Assembly (NCBI GenBank): GCA_015680685.1
Contig: MNCI01018932.1
Span: 499,201 to 559,200 of the forward strand
Reading direction: 5' to 3'
Length of the DNA: 60,000 nt
Source of the DNA: Gnetum montanum
Taxonomy: Eukaryota; Streptophyta; Gnetopsida; Gnetales; Gnetaceae
Made by a program: the position numbers and the translations under genes. Below the pieces are notes generated by a model. It had not been told where the DNA came from. It saw only the letters and a list, made by a program, of their open reading frames with translations, and did no database searches. Positions 23,811 through 34,689 of this stretch are shown piece by piece; the stretch's first letter is position 1; every line of letters starts with the position of its first letter.

Positions 23811-24118
23811 AATATATTTCCAGATCCATATCAGCCATACCACAACCTAGCCAATGAGTTTACACCAAAGCAAGGTATCAATTACATGATGATTCAATTA
23901 CCCTTTCTAATATACAATTGTGTTGTGTGTGCAGATGGTGGACATGCAACAATGAATTGGATCTCGAGAAAACACTTGGAATGGAGGAGCGCTATAGCAG
24001 CTATGCAAGGAGCAAGATCGATGGCGCGCTTACGGATGGACAACAAAGTGCAATCTTGGCATTGGCAGTAGAAACACTTCTTTTTCTCTCTCTTTCTCAG
24101 CTGCCAACTAAGGCCTGA
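23811..24118 (+). pseudogene. Small 3' ORF of element A
   Basis: An open stretch upstream of the PPT reads FPDPYQPYHNLANEFTPKQ, then a 60-base segment (23875-23934) bounded by AAG/GTATCA and TGTGTGCAG/AT, then NNELDLEKTLGMEERYSSYA and RSKIDGALTDGQ. The same sequence recurs at 25340-25600 as NNELDLEQTLGMEQRYSNYA and RRKIDDARTDGQ. The 60-base segment has GT-AG ends and a CTAAT branch-like motif in both copies, so it may be an intron. However, it is a multiple of three, open in copy 1, and very short for a plant intron. A one-base shift follows it in copy 1. It may be the remnant C-terminus of the 3' ORF seen in B, or a captured exon. No function is assigned. Confidence 0.4.
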
Positions 24119-24281
24119 TGTCATTGTAATAAGGAGTTCACCCTTGTTGTCATGAACACCAATTTTGTCAAGTCTTGTAATAATGATCCATTCACATGTC
24201 ATCCCATTAGTTCTATTCCCCTCAATAATTACATACCTTCTCGATATTATTGTAAAGAACTCGAGGATGAGTTTTCATTCA

Positions 24282-24293
24282 GTCATGGGGGTA
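24282..24293 (+). other. Polypurine tract, element A
   Basis: GTCATGGGGGTA directly before LTR start TGATGA. The same block precedes the LTRs at 25779 (A) and 41329 (B) and, on the minus strand, at 28278 (F). It is the site for priming plus-strand DNA. Confidence 0.75.
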
Positions 24294-25339
24294 TGATGAT
24301 ATGCGATATCGCATAGGCTGCGATATAGCGTTGTCCCCTACGATATCGCGTACGCGATATCGCGGTTTGCCATCAAATCTATAAATAAGAGGCGACACTC
24401 CCCTCATTTCTCATATTAGACTTAAAGTAGGGAAACTCTGGTAGTTTGATCACTCCAAAGATAGAATATTTTCCATGTGCCTGCAGTAGGAGTCCCCAAG
24501 TGAACAGATCTTTATTCGAGCAGTTTGTACCTGAATGCAAGTTGTGTACGACAATAAAGATAAGCTTTGTGGATAAACCTTGCAGTGCATGGAATAGGTT
24601 TATTACATGTTATTTCCTACCTGTTATTTATTACCTGCATTAGCACGGCATAAGTATGACTTGATTACGAGCACTGATGAATGTGTACGGCTAATCAAGG
24701 AATCAGCTGCTCATCGCAATTAGTCTCTCTTACCCTCAACTCCTACAACACGGGATGAGTACGACTTGACTACGAGCATCTACAGGTGTTTACAGCTAAT
24801 TAAGGAATTGGCTACTCATCGCAATTAGTCTCTTTCACCCTCAACTCCTTGAACGTGGGATGAGTACGACTTGACTACGAGCATCTACGGGTGTGTACGG
24901 CTAGTCAAGGAATCAACTGCTCATCACGTTTAGGCTAGTTAAGTGCCTCAGTACGACCACTTCAAGCACATGCGTTACATGTGGTAATCCCAGTAACTAT
25001 TAGCATTTGGTAGCCATAGTTGCATAGTTCAGGGTATGTACGGTAAGTGGGAACAGATGCTAATGCTAGTTAATTTAGACTTAGGACATTAGTTAGAGTT
25101 AGTTAGTTTCTCAGCCCTTCACCTCATAGCATAGGAAAAAAAACATTAAAAGCTATAAAAATTATATACCTCGGACTTACTTAACCATACACTATGACAA
25201 CAACAAGTAAGTCTAGGAATACAACGAATGATTAACCCCAAGTGTTCCATGGGGCATTTAGGCATTTAGTCTGCAGAGTTCGACTGGATCGCGCATGCTA
25301 TGCTCGTATGGTTGAGTGTAGGGGTACCTCGCAACTCAT
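24294..25339 (+). repeat. LTR 2 of element A (full)
   Basis: A 1046-bp LTR. U3 holds repeated CGATATCG motifs including a perfect 22-bp palindrome (24341-24362), then TATAAATA at 24380. R-U5 has the AATAAAGATAAGC block and three 105-bp units (24649, 24754, 24859). The end reads GGGGTACCTCGCAACTCATG, slightly altered from CACTCATCA. Confidence 0.85.
24341..24387 (+). promoter_or_regulatory. Palindromic U3 block and TATA box
   Basis: The palindrome has arms CGATATCGCGT and ACGCGATATCG (24341-24362), followed 18 bases later by TATAAATA (24380-24387). In LTR 3 the equivalent is ACGATATCCC/GGGATATCGT and TATAAATA at 25879. The TATA box probably drives the genomic RNA; the role of the palindromes is inferred. 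Confidence 0.6.
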
Positions 25340-25778
25340 GACCCTCACCAAAGCAAGGTATCAATTACATGATGATTCATTTACCGTTGCTAATATAAGA
25401 TTTTGTCATGTGTGCAGATGGAAATTGTACAAACAATGAATTGGATCTGGAGCAAACACTTGGAATGGAGCAGCGCTACAGCAACTATGCAAGGAGGAAG
25501 ATCGACGATGCACGCACAGATGGACAACGAAGGTGCAATCTTGGCATTGGTAGTAGCAACACTTCTTTCTCTCTCTCTTTCTTAGCTACCAACAAAGGCC
25601 TGATGTCATTGTAATAAGGTGTTCACCCTTGTTGTCATGAACACAAATTTTGTCAAGTCTTGTAATAATGATCCATTGACATGTCATCTCATTAGTTCCA
25701 TTCCCCTCAATAATTCCATACCTTCTCGATATTATTGTAAGGAACTTCAGGATGAGTTTTCATTCGATCATGGGGGTA
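25340..25778 (+). repeat. Second, partial internal region of element A
   Basis: A duplicate of 23862-24293: it contains only the last 430 bases of the internal region (small ORF, 3' untranslated block, PPT) between LTR 2 and LTR 3. The join to LTR 2 lies within ACCCTCACCAAAGC. The PPT reads ATCATGGGGGTA. This is what recombination between two elements or copies in tandem would leave. Confidence 0.8.
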
Positions 25779-26741
25779 TGATGAGATGCAATATCACATA
25801 GGCTGCAATATCACACACGCAATATCGCGTCGTCCCCTACGATATCCCGTATGGGATATCGTGGTCCATCGCGAAATCTATAAATAAGAGGTGGAACTCC
25901 CCTCATTTCTCATCCTAGGCTAAAATTAGGGAAACTCTAACAGTTTGATCACTCCAAAGATAGAATATTTTTCCATGTGCCCATAGTAGGAGTCACCAAG
26001 TGAATGGATCTTTATTCGGGTAGTTAGTACCTGAACGCAAGTTGTGTACGGCGATAAAGACGAGCTTTGTGGATAAACCTTGCAGTGCATGGAATAGGTT
26101 TATTACATGTTATTTCTTACATTTTATTTATTACCTACATTAGCGTGACATGAGTACGACTTAATTACAAGCATTGATGAATGTGTATGGCTAATCAAGG
26201 AATCAGCTACTCATTGCGATTAGTCTCTCTCACCCTCAACTCTTAGAATGTGGGATGAGTATGACTTGACTACGAACATCTACGGGTGTGTACGGCTAGT
26301 CAAGGAATCAGCTGCTCATCACATTTAGGCTAGTTAAGTGCCTCAATATGACCACTTCGAGCATGTGCATTATGTGTGGTAATCCCAGTAACGATTAGCA
26401 TTTGGTAGCTACAGTTGCATAGTTTAAGGTGTGTACGGTAAGTGGGAACGGATGCTGATGCTAGTTAATTTAGACTTAGGTCCTTAGTTAGAGTTAGTTA
26501 GCTTTCTCAACCCTTCACCCCTTAGCATAGAAGAAAAAAATTAAAAGCTATAAAAATCATATACCTTGGACTTACTTAACCATACACCATGACAACAACA
26601 AGTAAGTCTGGAAAGACAACAAATGATTAACCCCAAGTGTTCCATGGGGCATTTAGGCATTTAGTCTATGGAGTTCGACCGGATCGCACGTGCTACACTC
26701 GTTTTGTATGGTTGAGTGTAGGGGTACCTCGCCACTCATCA
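25779..26741 (+). repeat. LTR 3 of the A array
   Basis: A 963-bp LTR with the same layout as LTR 2: a GATATC-rich U3, TATAAATA at 25879, AATAAAGACGAGC, but only two 105-bp units (26149, 26254). The end reads GGGGTACCTCGCCACTCATCA. It is followed by unrelated sequence, so it closes the array. Confidence 0.85.
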
Positions 26742-27429
26742 GAAAGGAATTTGTAGATATTTATTTGAGATAGAAAATTTTATGGAGAACCTTGAAATAT
26801 AACATTCATCATATTTGGATTATCCAACATTAAGAAATTCTCAAAAAATAGTTTAACCATGATTTGTCGTCAAGTCATGGTATTCCAAGCTTCAAGACTA
26901 CAATTCCATCATGACTCATGGTATTATTGATATCATTTCTCTTCAAACCAAAATTTTTGACCAACTTATGGTTAAATACAATGATTCATGATTAAGTTTT
27001 CATGTTAATCACAACTTTTGATCATGTCATGGTATCAACCATAACTCATGATTTTCTCATGATTGATACAAAGTTGTCAACCATGACCCTTGATTGTCTC
27101 ATGATTCAAATTCACTTAAGGAAATTTCATCATGACTCATGGTAATCTTATGGAGTAATGATCATGACTAACTATCCATTCATGATGGACATTCAAATAA
27201 GGTAAATTTACCATGACTCCTCATGAAGTCATGGCATCCTTAGAAATTCTTAATCTTTGTTGTCAACCAACTCATAGCTCATGTTGTAATACCACAACTT
27301 GTAGTATTATAAACCATAACTTATGTTGAAGTTGTGGTTGAATCGTGGTCATCAGAAAATCAAAATTTTAATAGATCTTGAAGCATCAAGTTAGAAACTA
27401 TTGAGAAATAAATTTAACAAAATAAAATT
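26742..27429. repeat. Spacer rich in CATGACTCATG palindromes
   Basis: No gene. Between 26850 and 27230 short motifs such as TCATGACTCATGG, ACTCATGA, TTCATGA and CCATGACT recur many times on both strands, followed by ACCACAACTTGTAG and its near-inverse. It may be the U3 of an LTR whose ends I cannot locate, or a local palindromic repeat. ATTATAAACC near 27305 is TATA-like. Confidence 0.45.
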
Positions 27430-28278
27430 TGAAGAGCAACAAGTAGTTCTTATACCCAACCATATGAATCACTAGCATTCACTAAGCAATCTGGTTAAAT
27501 TCCATAGACTTTATCTCTCTAAGTACGGTTGGTCTAGGCAGTGAATCTAAAAGATATGATCATTGCCTTCATAGTTTCACTTGTGAAGTGAAGTGAAAAG
27601 GTATGGTTAAGTGTAGTTGAGGCACATGATTTTTATCATTTTATGTTTTTCATTTAATTCTTCTAAGTGCAAGGATAAAGTAATTAAATGTTTAATCAAT
27701 CTAACAACTAACTAATACTTAACTAATCCTAACATAATCATCTGTTCTCACATTCTATACACATCCTAAACACATTGCAACACTACTAGGTTACCAAGAA
27801 TTAAGTGCTTCTAGGATTACAAAGAATTAATGTATGCTCAAAGTGGTAGTACTTATATGCATTAATTAATCATTATGAATTAATTACCTAAATGTAATAA
27901 AGTAAATTACATGAATATTAAATGCATGAAGTAAATAGTAAGCTAAGTTCAAGTGCTTCAAGTTTTATCAAGAAATCTCATCTTTATTGTTATTCACACT
28001 AAGATGCTCAAGTACATCAGTCCTCAAATAAAGATCTGTATACTCCTCAACTCGTACTACTAGCACTTTGAGAAAGTTTTCTAACTCTAGGAAGATAAAA
28101 TTGCAAGAACTTAGCTAGAGGCTAATGATTGGATACAATTAATGTGGTAGTTATGCACACATTTATAGGAAATACTAGACACTATGTTGACACATCAAAG
28201 TATGTGTTGATATGTATGCATCAATGGAATCACATCAATAGGTACACGTTAACACAATCTAGTGACCATGACTTATCA
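27430..28278 (-). repeat. 3' LTR of gypsy element F
   Basis: Minus-strand LTR starting TGATAAGTCATGG at 28278 next to a minus-strand PPT. U3 carries four or five CACATCAA/TTGATGTG motifs (28185-28260) and a TATAAATG box near 28158-28166. It has the AATAAAGATGAGA block (about 27970) and the GATTCATATGGTTGGGTATA block at 27450-27480. The left 20 bases are altered, so 27430 is approximate. It belongs to the same broad LTR family as A to D. Confidence 0.75.
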
Positions 28279-28293
28279 TACCCCCATGACTGA
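28279..28293 (-). other. Polypurine tract, element F
   Basis: Minus strand TCAGTCATGGGGGTA before the LTR start, identical in core to the PPT of element A. Confidence 0.75.
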
Positions 28294-29018
28294 ATGAAAA
28301 ATCATCCTTGAGTGAACCAAAGGAGGAACACGACTTTTACAAAATTTTGGGAAGGTATGGGATTATTGAGTGACATAATGATTCAAACAAGTAGATGCTA
28401 AGTTTCCAAGTGTACGACTTGCAACTTTTACAAAAATGGATGTTCATGATGATAAAATTAAACACCATTACAAAAATTGATAGCCAAACCCCTCTAGCAT
28501 CTTGGAGACAAGAAGAAAATAAAATAGTCCTAGGTGGTGGAGATTCCAATGATGCCAAATGACCTTCTCCTACCTCTGGTGCATGCGTTGGTTGTTATTG
28601 AGGCTATGGTTTCTGAGGTTGTCCTAATGCAGTTGCAAATTTTGGTAGAAGATGGAAAGAATCTAGCAATGCTTTCATCTTCTCCTTCTTTCTTTGAGGA
28701 TCATACATGGTCCATGTGACATCCCCAAATATGGGCTAGAAATAGCTCCTTAACATTGATAAACTAGGCTATAGATTATTTTTACTCAATATCAAATACC
28801 TTGATAGCATTCTATAGTTCTTGGTAGTTTTTCATCCTATGGATCATAGAACTTAGAAGTGGAGGAGGAATAATTTTTCCAAATAAAAACTTTATGAGAC
28901 AAACCACACACATCAAATTTATGTGGTTTCCCAACTTGGGTACTCCACACTCAAAGGGTAGATCACAACCATACCTTCAAACTTTGTTACTCTTAAATGT
29001 TATTTAAGGGATCCAAAT
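28294..29018 (-). pseudogene. C-terminal part of 3' ORF, element F
   Basis: Minus-strand reading from about 28860 to 28520 matches the C-terminus of the 3' ORF of B (40741-41090): FINVKELFLA, then YDPQRKKEKMKALLDSFHLL and HAPEVGEGHL, followed by SLESPPPRTI. The B equivalents are FINAKEFFLA, HDPMSKEEKMKALMDAFHLS and SPETI. The region from 28294 to 28520 aligns with the 3' untranslated block of B. The gene is cut at 29018 by element B. That two diverged elements keep the same C-terminus supports a real protein in this position, of unknown function. Confidence 0.65.
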
Positions 29019-29928
29019 TGATGAGTCGCATTCTATCATTTTGGTCGATGAGACCTCATCGATGAGGCCTCATCATCTAGGCTTCATCGACGAGGCCTAG
29101 TTAATGCATCATATCATGCATCGACATGGCCCCATCAATGTAGTGCCTATAGTCAACTATAAACACATGCTTGTAGCCACATTTATAAAAAGATAGATTG
29201 TAGTTGCTATGGAGCTCTTGCATTTTTTCCATTTGAAAGTTAGAATTTTTTCTTGAGTGCCCACAATAGAAGTCATTGAGTGTATAGATCTTTATTTGAG
29301 CATTGTTGTATCTAAGCATGACAATGTGTGTGATAATAAAGATGAGCTTTCTAATATATCTTGTAGCACTCTAGATAGATTAGCTATTTCATTTATGCAT
29401 TTAATGTTTTTAGTTATTTATTAAATTTTTTCAATTATTTATTAATTATTTTACAGTTATTACATTAATGAAGCAATTAATCCAAATAGATTACACACAT
29501 AAGTATGATCGCTTCAAGCATAACATGTATTCTCTTGGTAATTCCAGTAGCATTATTGCTTGGTATGCTCAGTAGTGTAATGCTTGGTTGCTTAGTAGTG
29601 GATACATGGGTTTAGGATGTCTACAAAAAGTGGGATTAGATTCTTATGTTAGGATTAGTTAAATGCTAGTTAATTAGTTAATTTAGATTAGTTAATGAAA
29701 TTCCTTTTATCTACATTTGAGCACCAACTTATAAAACATAAAATAATAAAATTGGATGCCTCAATTACACAAGTCTAATTACGAAGAAAAAGATTGATGT
29801 TAAGGCAAGATTTACTTCCTAAAGAACTAGTGCACTAGAAATGATAAAGTCCAAAAACTTTGATCGAGTCATGTGTGAATGCTTCATGATTTATATGGTT
29901 GGGCATAGGGGTACCTCGCTACTCATCA
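29019..29928 (+). repeat. 5' LTR of element B
   Basis: A 910-bp LTR, TGATGAGTC to ACTCATCA. U3 has repeated CATCGATGAGGCC and CCATCAATG motifs (29045-29150). TATAAAA is at 29184. R has the AATAAAGATGAGC block at about 29335. It aligns with 41329-42262 along its whole length. Confidence 0.85.
29184..29190 (+). promoter_or_regulatory. LTR TATA box, element B
   Basis: TATAAAA at 29184; the 3' LTR has the same at about 41494-41500. A second candidate, CTATAAACAC, lies about 30 bases upstream. Confidence 0.55.
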
Positions 29929-29929
29929 T

Positions 29930-29947
29930 TGACACCATTAACAGGGA
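29930..29947 (+). other. Primer binding site, element B
   Basis: TGACACCATTAACAGGGA, one base after the LTR. It is a decayed tRNA-Asp-type PBS aligned with that of A (TGGAACCATTGCTGGGGA). Confidence 0.65.
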
Positions 29948-30094
29948 CTTTGTTTGTGGAATGTGTAGTATTTAGGTCTAAGTAAATACCATTAATATCA
30001 TTGTATGAACTTCAAGGTCAATATCATTCCCACTATACATAAAATTATAAATGCACACTAATAATTTCATTTTGTTTTGCAAAATATCTTCTTC

Positions 30095-31900
30095 TTCTCA
30101 CAAGCATGAAGATACCAAACCATTGATCCCACAAGAATGGAAGGTGCTATATAGTCAGCTATATGAGTTTGTGTTGAACTTCACCTTCATTCTACATCAA
30201 CATGAACAACTATGATGGTATGATATGGAGGGCAACATCGTGTTGCCCCTTGATAGATCTGTGCATGGGATGCTATTTAAGATCCTTAAAAGGTTGGGCA
30301 TAGCAAATCTTCATAAAGAATATGTTTTGGATGGATATGACACTTGAAATTACTATCCCACTGAAACAGAACATAAATGAGATCAACATAAGGAGAAACT
30401 CTATGAAGCTAAAAAGGGAAAACATTACACCAAATCCTTATTTCTACTAAATCAAGATGACATTGAGGATCCTCCTACTAAATGTTCTCAACATGAAGAT
30501 TCTCCATCCCTTACTACTAATGATGAGGGTGTGACCTTGAATCTATGATCCACTATTCATAAATTAGGTTCAGGAAAAAGAGATAGCCAAGGTAGGGACT
30601 CGAGTAAACACCACAACAACAAGGAATGTAAGGATGATGATCGTAATAAGTGTAGAAGTGATGGAAGACACTGTGGTGGTGATGGTGATCCACCTTCCTC
30701 TTCATCCAATTATAAACATTTCTCTTCATCTGATGGATCTCATGGAACCTACCATCGAAACAACTGCAATGAAGGTAATTAAAGAGATAACAATAATTGT
30801 GAAGGTCACCAAAATCAAAGGGGTGGCTAAAACCATCATCAGTGTCATCAACGAAATGATGATGATGAACCTCTATTGGTGACTTAAAGTATGCTCAACA
30901 TTACAGAGGTAGTTAAAATTCTAAGAAGGCATATGAAGGATAGTTAGATTAAGCACCTAGACATGAACAATATCTCAAGATCTGAGGGGGGATATAATTC
31001 TAATCTACAAACACATCTACAAGATTTTCATGATGCCTATGCCTTACAGAACATAGAAAATAAGTGGTAGAAACTCAACATTTTCCCAAGGATACTCATT
31101 AAGGAAGCTAAAAGTTGGTATTAGTTATTAGAACTGGAGTACATCTAAAGATGGAGTACTATGTTAGAGCTATTCAATGATAAATATCAGATGTACTCCA
31201 AAGTGTCTAATTTGAAAACGAAAATCCAAGGCTAGAAACATGGAGCACATGATGTGCCATCATGGACTACTACTATTCACTCTTACATTAATGCCCTAGC
31301 CATGGTTATTCTTAGAGAGAACAACTTTGCCACATCATAGATGGGCTTGGAGCAGAAATAGGAAGAACCCTTGGGGTGTATGCCCAAGGAAGATTGTCTG
31401 AATTGAGATCTCATCAAATCCATAGGCTAATTAAGCAAGTAGCAAAAGAAGAAGGTGAGCTACAAAAAAGGGAAGGTTCTGAAGAGTATAATAGGAATCC
31501 ATCCATTAGAAAATGAGAGGTCCAATTTTGTAACGAGGAGGAGTCACCATTTCATGAAGTGATTAATAGAAAGATGTTTCCCATCCAAAAATCTATTTTT
31601 GATATTTCATCCAAGGTTGAGAAGTTATGGGACTCTTTGGATGAAAAATTTTAAACCACTTTAAAGATTACTGAAGAATCCAAAGAGCAAAATAGTGATT
31701 GTAATCACAACAGGTGAAAAGAAGCAAAACGTGGCTAACAAAGAGGTAAGGGCAAAGCTGCTGCAATAGAGGAAATTGTGGAGTCTGACTCTTATTATGA
31801 AACTAAATATGACATATGCCAATACAAACATCCAAAGGGATGTTGCACTATGGTTTCACACTCACAGGAGTCTAGAGTGTATGCATTGAATCCTTGCCTA
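30095..31900 (+). pseudogene. Gag of element B
   Basis: Degenerate copy of the A-type Gag: VLNFTFILHQHEQLWWYDME, GNIVLPLDRSVHGMLF, NYYPTE, then a His/Asp-rich stretch, FHDAYALQNIENKW, MLELFNDKYQMYSKVSN, IIDGLG, and the zinc-finger-like CQYKHPKGCCTMVSH near 31815-31860. Many stops and shifts are present. The same order of segments as in A shows that it is the same gene, at a more advanced stage of decay. Confidence 0.8.
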
Positions 31901-32299
31901 GCATGTAGGCAAGCTCTAAGACGATTGCCTTACACTCAAGGCAGTCCAAGATAGTTACACCAACAACAACAAGCTTACTACCTAAGTGGAACTTCACCAC
32001 AACCTTATAAACAATACCAAAAAGGATTCCAACCATAATCATAGGGGATGCCACCACAAACGTAGCAATACCCTTAAAGGCAACTAGATCTATACAGGTA
32101 CTATGTTCTGTAGCTCATCTCCCTAGAAGCTCTACAAGTCATACATCATTCCAACATCACTATTACCCTCCAGAGTACCACCTAACACATTCATCATCTA
32201 CTTAAATGAAAAATCCATATTCATATCCATATCATCCTTCACATTCCTTTACACATAAAGCTCCACTTTCAACCTAGTTACCTTTTGCTCCATCCATGC

Positions 32300-33135
32300 A
32301 GGGTGAGATTCCTTCACAATTGCAACAACGAAATGCTATGAGGCCTGTACTCTCACACTAATTTTTCAACCAAGTGATTTGGATAATCATTCAAGAAAAA
32401 GACCTTTATTTTAGCCTAGTAGTCCTCTTTAGCCCTCACAATCTAATCTAGCTGATTTCCCTACATCTCTAGCATCCTCATCCTTTGCATCAAATACCTT
32501 CAAGTGCCCTTCAAATCAAGTGCCACCTAGGATCTACACTATAATGCTAACTCATGTTGTTTCTAACTGGATCAAGGCTTGTAATATTCCTAAAAAAACA
32601 TCTAATCTAATATGTCCACTAATTTTTCTATAGATTGCTGGACAAGAGCCATGAAAGACTCTTCTTGACTCTAGTTCCAAAGTTAACCTCATCTCCCATG
32701 ACATGTACAAGGCCTGAAACCTACCACCTCTTAAGAAGAGCAACATTCATCTAGAATTAGTAGATCAGTAAATTACTATTCCTTTGGGTTTAGTAAAGGA
32801 CATTATGACCATATTTTGTGGGTGGTCCTATCCTATTGATTTTCTAGTAATCAAGGTGGACAACTAAAAAAATGAATTTTTCATCATCATGGGAAGAGCT
32901 TGGTTAAGCATGGTTAATCCAAGAATGGGCATAAGGGACCTATCTTTAGAAATATCCAAGGAAAATAAGCTAGGAAATATTGAGAATAAGTGTATTCCAT
33001 GTATCACGTACAATGATAATGGGTGCAACTGCATGCAAAAGATTTGGTCAATCAAGAGTACATACATTAAGGCATGCAATGAGTGTGAACAAGAAGTTAA
33101 AATTCAAATGTGTTTGTACACAACAACCACAAAGT
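32300..33135 (+). pseudogene. Protease of element B
   Basis: Contains TLLDSSSKVNLIS (catalytic Asp, about 32655-32695), NIHLELVDQ, ITIPLGLVKDIMT, YPIDFLVIKVDN and FFIIMGRAWLSMVNPRMGIR, then DLSLEISKENKLGNIENK and IPCITYNDNG. It aligns throughout with the protease of A, including the DSSS motif. The Gln/Pro-rich linker before it is present but broken. Two or more stops interrupt the frame. Confidence 0.75.
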
Positions 33136-33369
33136 AGGAGGGCACCCAGTGGTTGGTAGCTAATTTAGATAACAACACAATATGCATGAAGCCAATTGAG
33201 AGCCTAACATGTGCATATGTTGAAGGCATGGACAAAATTAAAGAAGTTCATTTCCAACTCTCTAATGAAGATGATGATAGTTGTTGGGAAGAGTTGGAAA
33301 TCCTTGATCACTTCAAGGAGGAGCTCTTAGAACTAAAAACTTTACTAGTTGGTATGTAGTATGCATTTC

Positions 33370-34636
33370 TAAAGAATGGTAAAGTGGTCATAATTAATGC
33401 CAAACTTGCTCCTGAGCAAAAGGAAAAGTTATTGAAAGTGGTGAATAAATGGTCAATAGCCTTTGCTTGGTCATATCTAGAGCTAATAGGAATTGATCCA
33501 AGGATATGCTAGCATCACATCTACATCGACCTAGCCATGAAGCCTAGAAGGTAGCCACAAAATAAATCAAACATCAAATTCAATCAAATCATCAAGGAAG
33601 AAATAGAGCAATTCCTCAAGGTGGGGTTCATCTATCCCATCGCAGATAGTGAGTGGGTTAGTCCACTTGTAATTGTACCAAAGAAGAGTGGCAAATGGCA
33701 AGTTTGCATTGACTTCAGGCTATTGAATATGAAAAAATTTAAAGATCATTTTTTTGTCATTTGTAGATCAAGTGTTAGACATCATATTCGGGCATTTTTT
33801 TTAAGTTTCTTGGATGGTTAGAGTGGCTATAACCAAATCCAAATTACATCCAAAGATTAGGCCAAGACAACATTCATGTGTTCTTAAGGGACTTCTGCAT
33901 ATTTTAAGATGCCATTTGGTTTGTGCAATGCCCTTGAAACACTTCAATGCTTGGTCCATAGTATTTTTCAATAGCAAATTGGTAGTGGTGTTGAAGTCTT
34001 CATGGATGACTTTTTCACCTATGGAGCTACCTTTGAGCAAGCATTGGATTAACTTGATCAAGCACTAAAAAGATGTGTGGAAACAAATCTATGACTTAAT
34101 TGGCAAAAGATCCATCTCATGGTCCAAGAAAGCATTGTGATAGGGCATCAAATTTCACAAAAAGGGATTGAGGTAGATTCAGAAACAATAAGGGTCATCT
34201 AAGGAATAACATGCCAACTAGAAACCATTAAAGATGTCTAGTCATTCCTTGGACACATTGGTTACTACCAGCTATTCATAGAGAATTTTTCTATGGTTGC
34301 AAAGCCATTGGTAGAGCTTACAAAGAAAGATACATCATTCATCTAGACCAAGAAATGTGAACACACATTCCAATAATTAAAGGAGAAACTTGTAAAAACA
34401 CCAATCCTACGAGCATCAGACTAGTCTAGATGCTAGAAAATTTTAGGCACTATGTGATTGGTTACAAAGTATTTATGCATATAAACCATAATGCAATCCA
34501 GTTCCTCATAAATAAGTTGATGGTGAGCCACCATGTCTTATAGTGGTTTGTGATCTTATAGGAATCTGATCTCATGATGGTAGATCGAAAAGGGACTAAG
34601 AATGTGATCACTGACCATCTCTCTTGATTAAGATGG
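33370..34636 (+). pseudogene. Reverse transcriptase and RNase H of element B
   Basis: RT motifs in order: GFIYPIADSEWVSPLVIVPK, GKWQVCIDFRLLN, SGYNQIQITSKD, MPFGLCNALET, VEVFMDDFFTYG (catalytic DD near 34005) and LNWQKIHLMVQESIVIGHQI. The connection reads VAKPLVELTKKD. RNase H is cut: after ILRASD (34415) the frame jumps to HYVIGYKVFMHINHNAIQFL, so the part holding the first catalytic Asp (kept in F as MMDASNYAL) is missing. The end reads MMVDRKGTKNVITDHLS. RT makes the element's DNA; this copy cannot. Confidence 0.85.
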
Positions 34637-34689
34637 GATAATAAAGAGGAGGAGAGCCTACTCCTTAATCAATTTCTAGATGAACTTAT

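Larger units (their letters stand above)
17985..25339 (+). mobile_element. Element A, gypsy lacking RT to integrase
   Basis: A plus-strand gypsy element with a 5'-truncated LTR (17985-18939), tRNA-Asp-like PBS, gag and protease in readable frames, then a direct join to post-integrase sequence, a PPT and a full LTR (24294-25339). RT, RNase H and integrase (present in B at 33370-35980) are missing, so the element could not move alone. The gag-protease frame has about ten stops, many of them TGA or TAG where relatives have Arg, Gln or Trp, and one frameshift. It is far better preserved than B, C, D or F. A further partial internal region and a third LTR follow. Confidence 0.8.
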
